From positions 39,431,583-39,495,582 of the forward strand of contig NC_088797.1 of the NCBI RefSeq assembly GCF_011386835.1: a stretch of DNA of 64,000 nt, given 5' to 3'. The position numbers and the translations under genes are program-made. The stretch comes from Chrysemys picta bellii. Its lineage: Eukaryota > Chordata > Testudines > Emydidae. Positions 59,277 to 64,000 of the stretch are shown piece after piece (position 1 is the first letter of the stretch; each line of letters starts with the position of its first letter). Below the pieces are notes generated by a model, which was given only the letters and a program-made list of their open reading frames with translations, did not search any database and had not been told where the DNA came from.

Positions 59277-59994
59277 TGGCCACCTGCAAGTGTCGCACGA
59301 CTTAAAGCGCGGGGCACGCCCCGACCTGGGCGCACTAAACTAAATTAACACTAATCTAAACTACTTCAACTACAGGTACTACTACTACGAATGAACAAGA
59401 GTGCTAGAGGAAAGCTGCAGACAAGCTGGGGCAGAGCAGTTCCAATGCACCTTCAGTGGCGGCAAGAAAGAACTGAGGGTGGGGGGAGCGCGCAGCGCCC
59501 CTTATACCACGCCATAGAGGCGCCACTCCAGGGGTCGCTAGGGGTGCTCCCCTATGGGTACTGCTAGGGGAAAAACTTCTGGCACCAGTGCACGTGGCAA
59601 GCACACACACCTATTGTGGAATACACTTGAGCAATCACTCGAAGAAGAAACTTCATTACTCACTGGCTGGCACCCAGGTATACAGGAAGGCTTACAAGTA
59701 AACTGAGCCATTTACAACCAATTGTCCTGGTTAATGGGAGCCATCAAGATTCCAAACCCCATTAATGGCCCACTTTGCATAATTACAATAGGACTTCAGA
59801 GTTATATTTCATATTCCTAGTTTCAGATACAAGAATGATACATTCATACAAATAGGATGACCACACTCAGTAGATTATAAGCTTTGTAATGATATCTTAC
59901 AAGAGACCTTTTGCATAAAGCATATTCCAGTTACATCATATACACACTTATAAACATATTTTTATAAAAATATGGAGTGCAACGTCACAACTGT

Positions 59995-60690
59995 ATCAGG
60001 TTTTATGTCCATAATTTTAATGTAGAAATAAGGTCTGATATTTACTCATTGCACGCTGGCAATATAAAGCAGTCTTCCAAAGGAAATTAGGTAGTTGCTC
60101 CTATTAATTCAATTTCTATGCTAGAATAACTCTTTTAGGTTTGTTTGGTTTTCCCTCTTCATCTCTCTTTTCTGACACTGCAGACTCTGTTGTATGTCTT
60201 ACAAAATGGTATTGGTTTAATTTCTCATGACTTATGTGGTCCCCTGGCATTTCTCCTCTTGGCTTGTAAATTAAACTCTGTCTGGTCCTGGTTCTGTGCT
60301 GGCTTTGTCCCTGCCCTTGTGGTTCCAGTAGTGGTTTCTCCAGTCTCATTTTCTTTCAGCCCAATAGTCTTCCATCGTAACTGATCCTTCCAAATTTCTG
60401 GACCCTGGTAGCTCTGTTCACAACACTCAAGCTACATAGTGTTCCTTCCCACTGCAATAACCTCAGCTGCAGGAGCAATGTATTACCTTCTGTTTGGCAA
60501 TGGGATTGTGAAATGGTTTCAGCTGTTGAATTTGGTTTACAGCTGTCTAGGATAGGAGGCCATTCTGGTTCTGTAAAATTCAGGGTAGGTCACCCTGAAA
60601 TGGTTCTCTCCCCCATCCTATTTCTCTATATGTAACTTTTCCCATTAACATCCATTTGTCTGTCTATCCAGGAATTTTTAATATACTCAA
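59995..60690. other. No recognised feature
   Basis: The minus frame 60116-60349 is basic and Gln/Arg-rich and might be a relic coding piece, but no family motif is visible. Confidence 0.35.
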
Positions 60691-61087
60691 AGGCCTGGTC
60701 TACACTAGGCGTTTATGTCGAAGTTAGTGCCGTTACATCGAATTAACCCTGCACCCGTCCACACTGCGATGCTATGTAGTTCGACATAGAGGTCTCTTTA
60801 ATTCGACTTCTGTACTCCTCCCCGACAAGGGGAGTAGCGCTAAATTCGACATGGCCATGTCGAATTAGGCTAGGTGTGGATGGAAATCGACGCTAATAGC
60901 TCCGGGAGCTATCCCACAGTGCACCACTCTGTTGACGATCTGGACAGCAGTGCGAGCTCGGATGCTCTGACCAGCCACACAGGAAAAGCCCCAGGAAAAT
61001 TTGAATTGGAATTCCTTTTCCTGTCTGGCCAGTTTGAATCTCATTTCCTGTCTGGACATCGTGGCGAGCACAGCAGCACTGGCAACG

Positions 61088-63132
61088 ATGCAGAGCTCTC
61101 CAGCAGTGATGGCCGTGCAGTCTGTGAATAGAAAGAGGGCCCCAGCATGGACTGATCGGGAAGTCTTGGATCTCATCGCTGTGTGGGGCGATGAGTCCGT
61201 GCTTTCCGAGCTGCGCTCCAAGAAACGGAATGCAAAGATCTACGAGAAGATCTCTAAAGACATGTCAGAGAGAGGATACAGCCGGGATGCAACGCAGTGC
61301 CGCGTGAAAATCAAGGAGCTGAGACAAGGCTACCAGAAGACCAAAGAGGCAAACGGACGCTCCGGATCCCATCCCCAGACATCCCGTTTGTACGAGGCAC
61401 TGCATTCCATCCTCGGTGCGGCCGCCACCACTACCCCACCAGTGACCGTGGACTCTGAGGATGGGATAGTGTCCACGGCCGGTTCCTCGGACATGTTAGG
61501 GGACGGGGAAGATGAGGAAGGAGATGAGGAGGGCAAGGCAGTCGGCAGCGCTCACAACGCTGATTTCCCCGACAGCCAGGATCTCTTCATCACCCTTACA
61601 GAGATCCCCTACGAAGCGTCCCCAGCCGTTACCCCGGACACAGAATCTGGGGAAGGATCAGCCAGTAAGTGTTGTAAACATCTAAACATTTATTTTTAAC
61701 AGAACAGGAATATTAACAATTAAAAGAATGGGTTGTTCATGATTACTGTGCCCTAGGCGCTTAACGGTTTAGTCATGGGCAGTGCAAGTTTTGAAAAAAA
61801 ATCGAGCAATGTCCGGTTTTCCGTGATTGTCCTGCACAAGCCGCTCTACTGTTTATTCCCTGCTACTGCAGCTACAGTAAAATGCGGTCTATATGTCCGG
61901 GGATAGAGCAGTAATCCTCTTGGGACATCTCGATGAAGCTCTCCTGGAGGTAATTGGAAAGCCGTTGCATGAGGTTCCTGGGGAGAGCGGCCTTATTGGG
62001 TCCTCCGAAGTACGACACGTTGCCGCGCCACGAGACTATCAAGTACTCGGGAATCATTGCTCTGCACAGCAGGGCGGCATAAAGCCCTGGTCTTTGGAGG
62101 CTTTCCCGCAGCATTCTCTCTCTCGTTCTCAGAGATCCTCATCAGGGTGATGTCGCCCATGGTGACCTGCTTTGAATTAGGTAGGGGAATGTTAGTGTTG
62201 GGACTGCTTGCCCGTTCCTTTACAGAACTGTAACCGCTGGTTTGTAGCCACGCGGTGGAGGCGGGAGAGGGGCAGCCGAAAGGGATCGTTCCCGGGGACA
62301 GCCGCGAGGGGGTGGGACAGGGGCAGAGTTCCCGCTTGCCGGATTGCTGGCAGCAGGAACTGACATTGCTTTAAATGTGAAATGAGGCCAGTGGTAATAT
62401 AAAAGTTTTAAACTGCCACAAGTCTACGGCTTACCATGTCTGCCTGCAACAGAAATTCCGTTGTGCTGCCCCGCTTCTCAAATGTGCTGTGCAAGACCCC
62501 AGGCACTGAATGCGAAGGCCGAGAATTCGACCTTGTGCTGAGTGCGCATGGGATAGGTGCTGTGCATGGTCTTGTTCACAGAGAAAGACTATGTTCTTTG
62601 TTCACAACTACATTTATCTTTCTGAGGAATTCACTCCCTTTTTCCCATTTCCACAGCCCCATCTGCGACTGTCTCACAACCTAGCCTGGCATCACACTCC
62701 CAGAGGCTAGCGCGGATTAGGCGTAGGAAGAAGAGGACACGGGAGGACATGTTCTCTGAGCTTATGGCCTGTTCCCAAGCCCAGGCAGCACAGCAGACCC
62801 AGTGGCGGGAGAACTTGACCCGAATGCACCAAGCAAACATGGATCAGGAGGAGAGGTGGCGGAAGGAAGACCAGCAGGCGACTCAAACGCTGCTTGGACT
62901 ACTGAGGGAGCAAACAGACACGCTCCGGCGCCTTGTGGATGTTCTGCAGGAACGGAGGCAGGAGGACAGAGCCCCGCTGCAGTCCATCTCTAACCGCCCT
63001 CCCCCGCCACCAAGTCCCATACTCACCTCACCCAAAGTGCAAAGAAGGAGAGGCGGCAGAGTCCCTGCTAACTCTCACTCCACCCCTGCAGAGAGCTCTA
63101 GTAGCAGAAGGCTCTCATTCCCCAAAATTTGA
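61088..63132 (+). CDS. Harbinger ORF1: Myb/SANT-like protein, two exons
   Basis: A DNA-binding partner that recruits the Harbinger nuclease to the element ends and into the nucleus. Exon 1 is 61088-61664, exon 2 is 62657-63132. Donor GTAAGT (61665) and acceptor tttccacag (62656) join in phase, making a Thr codon. Residues 15-100 hold a trihelix Myb/SANT-like domain: KRAPAWTDREVLDLIAVWGD, YEKISKDMSERGYSRDATQC and VKIKELRQGYQKTKEAN. An acidic linker (GEDEEGDEEG) follows. Exon 2 starts with a basic RIRRRKKRTRED, then a long charged helix, probably a coiled coil (QQTQWRENLTRMHQANMDQE). It ends SSSRRLSFPKI. The ATG at 61088 leads MQSSPAVMAVQ; the frame is open upstream to 61001. AATAAA lies at 63204-63209. 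No stops, so it looks intact. Expression is not shown. Confidence 0.8.
61665..62656 (+). other. Intron of Harbinger ORF1
   Basis: A 992-bp intron bounded by GTAAGT and a pyrimidine tract plus CAG. It contains an 80-codon minus-strand frame (61872-62114, MLRESLQRPGLYAALLCRAM start) that is open and well-behaved in composition. I cannot assign it; it could be chance or part of the antisense nuclease gene. Confidence 0.6.
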
Positions 63133-63203
63133 AAAGTTCTTTCCTTCCCGCCTGACACAAGCCCCCGTCCAAGTTTCACCTCCCAGTTCCATGTGTAGTT
63201 GAT

Positions 63204-63209
63204 AATAAA
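63204..63209 (+). promoter_or_regulatory. Poly(A) signal of Harbinger ORF1
   Basis: AATAAA 72 bases after the ORF1 stop, a usual distance for a vertebrate mRNA end. Confidence 0.6.
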
Positions 63210-63424
63210 AAATACGTTTCTGTTAACTGCTGTTTCAATCATGTTCTTTTGGAGGAGGAGGGGAAAGGGGGTTGGTAATTGGACAGGACAGTCACCTTTG
63301 GCAGGGTACATGGGCGGGGGCAGGCACAGCAGCAGGGCACATACACAGTGCAATGATGCAGTGACTAGTTATCCTGGTTAGTCTGGGAGGTTGTTTTCAT
63401 GTTATGTGGTGGGGGGTGGGTTGC

Positions 63425-63542
63425 TCTGTGACTTTGTGGCGGGGGAGGGCAGTTACAGATCTTAAGCGGCGGTCCTTATGCAGGATCACAGAGCCACACA
63501 GCAGGGGATCTGTAACCGTCCTCCCCCTGCCACAAAGTCACA
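63425..63542. repeat. Inverted repeat between convergent genes
   Basis: Arms 63425-63461 and 63508-63542 are nearly complementary: 'gtgactttgtggcggggg' and 'ccccctgccacaaagtcac', then 'cagttacagatc' and 'gatctgtaacc'. The loop is about 46 bases. It lies between the poly(A) signals of the two Harbinger genes. A role in ending or separating transcripts is only a guess. Confidence 0.7.
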
Positions 63543-63760
63543 TAGCCCCCCCATACACACAGTCCCGATCAGGAGGGGTGACAGGCTCCGTTGAAACAAC
63601 CATCCCACCGCAGCGGAGCCTGTCAATCCTTGAGTTTAGAAGCTGCATTCGCGTCACTACACTACACCCGCTCCGCACCACAGTCTGCGTCCCAGTTTTA
63701 AAAAATTCCTGCGAAAACAGTATTAAAGAAAACGGTGTGCATTAACAAAGTAGAACTATT

Positions 63761-63766
63761 TTTATT
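63761..63766 (-). promoter_or_regulatory. Poly(A) signal of Harbinger nuclease
   Basis: AATAAA on the minus strand, about 115 bases past the nuclease stop at 63882. Confidence 0.5.
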
Positions 63767-63881
63767 TCGAAATGTGTGTTGGAAGGGGGGTGAAGGGGGT
63801 ATGTAACTGAATAGGATAGTCAACATTAACTGGGTAAAGAAACGGGGGCAGGTTTAGCTTCTCTGTACACAAACTTTAAAG

Positions 63882-64000
63882 TCACAGGTTACCCTGCTCA
63901 CTCAGGAACTTTGCTTTCAAAGCCTCCCGGATGCACAGCGCTTCCCGCTGGTCTCTTCTAATCGCCCGGCTGTCTGGCTGTGCGTAATCAGCAGCCAGGC
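63882..64000 (-). CDS. Harbinger nuclease, C-terminus only
   Basis: The last 38 codons of a HARBI1-like nuclease, read from the window edge to a TGA at 63882-63884. The residues AADYAQPDSRAIRRDQ and EALCIREALKAKFL resemble the C-terminal helix region that follows the DDE domain in turtle Harbinger nucleases. AATAAA on the minus strand lies at 63761-63766, about 115 bases beyond the stop. The gene is convergent with ORF1. The frame is open here, but the catalytic part lies outside the window, so intactness is unknown. It is too short to be certain alone; context gives most of the support. Confidence 0.6.
   Translation of the reverse strand, partial: LAADYAQPDSRAIRRDQREALCIREALKAKFLSEQGNL

Larger units (their letters stand above)
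54380..59650 (-). mobile_element. DIRS-like tyrosine-recombinase retrotransposon
   Basis: About 5.27 kb on the minus strand, inserted in a solo LTR. The ends are inverted: 54415-54600 matches the reverse of 59440-59640, e.g. 'cctagcagtacccgtagggg' against 'cccctatgggtactgctagg'. The left end also folds on itself (54383-54445 with 54628-54687). Coding order on the minus strand is gag-like (59276 to 57151), RT (57022 to about 56000) and recombinase (55703 to 54767). This gene order, inverted ends and lack of a target duplication are DIRS hallmarks. All ORFs are damaged. Confidence 0.88.
53551..59994 (-). mobile_element. Solo LTR split by a DIRS insertion
   Basis: The LTR starts tgtgacgggttcggtcaca at 53556 and ends caacgtcaca at 59989, with the exact 5-bp repeat actgt outside (53551-53555 and 59990-59994). 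It is in two parts, 53556-about 54379 and about 59651-59989, together about 1.16 kb, close to the 1.16 kb of the copy at 49020-50176. On the minus strand it opens TGTGACG. No gag, pol or env sequence is attached, so it is a solo LTR. Confidence 0.85.
60691..64000 (+). mobile_element. PIF/Harbinger element, right side beyond window
   Basis: The left end reads ggcctggtctacactaggcg, resembling in reverse the end at 15852-15868. The next 200 bp have inverted 'atgtcgaa' and 'ttcgacat' phrases, typical of subterminal sites. Inside are two convergent genes: ORF1 (61088-63132, plus) and the nuclease (63882 onward, minus). Two-gene organisation is normal for Harbinger elements. The element is cut at 64000. 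Low decay suggests a recent or still mobilisable copy, although target duplication and right end cannot be seen. Confidence 0.85.

Overview
The window looks like repeat-rich, gene-poor nuclear DNA from a reptile, most likely a cryptodire turtle. The evidence is abundant CR1 LINEs, a tRNA-headed SINE with a CR1-type tail, many Penelope-like element (PLE) ends, PIF/Harbinger elements with the ORF1 (Myb/SANT-like) plus nuclease pair, a DIRS-type retroelement and retroviral LTRs. I found no host protein-coding gene, rRNA or canonical tRNA. Every long reading frame belongs to a transposable element, and most are broken by stops or frameshifts. Taxonomy and family names come from recognised sequence patterns, not database searches.

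Layout. 1-9 kb: CR1 fragments (two very similar copies near 1.1-1.9 and 6.7-9.0 kb), a foldback MITE and a foldback PLE terminus with a 12-bp target-site duplication. 9-12 kb: old unique sequence with one faint CR1. 12-14.1 kb: an unclassified DNA-transposon-like unit with a 562-codon frame broken by two in-frame stops and flanked by imperfect inverted repeats. 14.3-15.9 kb: a decayed Harbinger transposase on the minus strand. 17-18 kb: a hAT-like MITE and a PLE terminus. 19-21.8 kb: a PLE reverse transcriptase followed by GC-rich transposon pieces and an LTR-like fragment. 23-26 kb: the longest CR1, with endonuclease and reverse transcriptase. 27-35 kb: L2-like, MIR-like, tRNA/CR1 SINE and GT microsatellite sequence, a second foldback PLE terminus, and a PLE whose end repeats are inverted and carry a nested hAT-like MITE. 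38.8-39.4 kb: a PLE GIY-YIG fragment joined to an inverted PLE terminus. 42.4-43.6 kb: a GC-rich DNA transposon with internal ~135-bp tandem repeats, apparently inside an L2-like LINE. 44.9-48.3 kb: CR1 copies, one split by a transposon. 48.6-50.2 kb: a DIRS end and an LTR. 53.6-60.0 kb: a solo LTR (5-bp duplication) split by a ~5.3-kb DIRS-like element on the minus strand. 60.7-64 kb: a Harbinger element with an apparently intact two-exon ORF1 and, convergent to it, the C-terminus of its nuclease, cut by the window edge.

How the parts relate. The CR1 machinery probably mobilised the tRNA-headed SINE, because their tails match. PLE reverse transcriptase and GIY-YIG fragments occur alongside many short PLE termini that carry a hammerhead-ribozyme-like core. 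The Harbinger ORF1 protein and nuclease are normally both required for transposition. Nesting gives an age order: LTR before DIRS; PLE before hAT-like MITE; CR1 before the TIR element at 45 kb.
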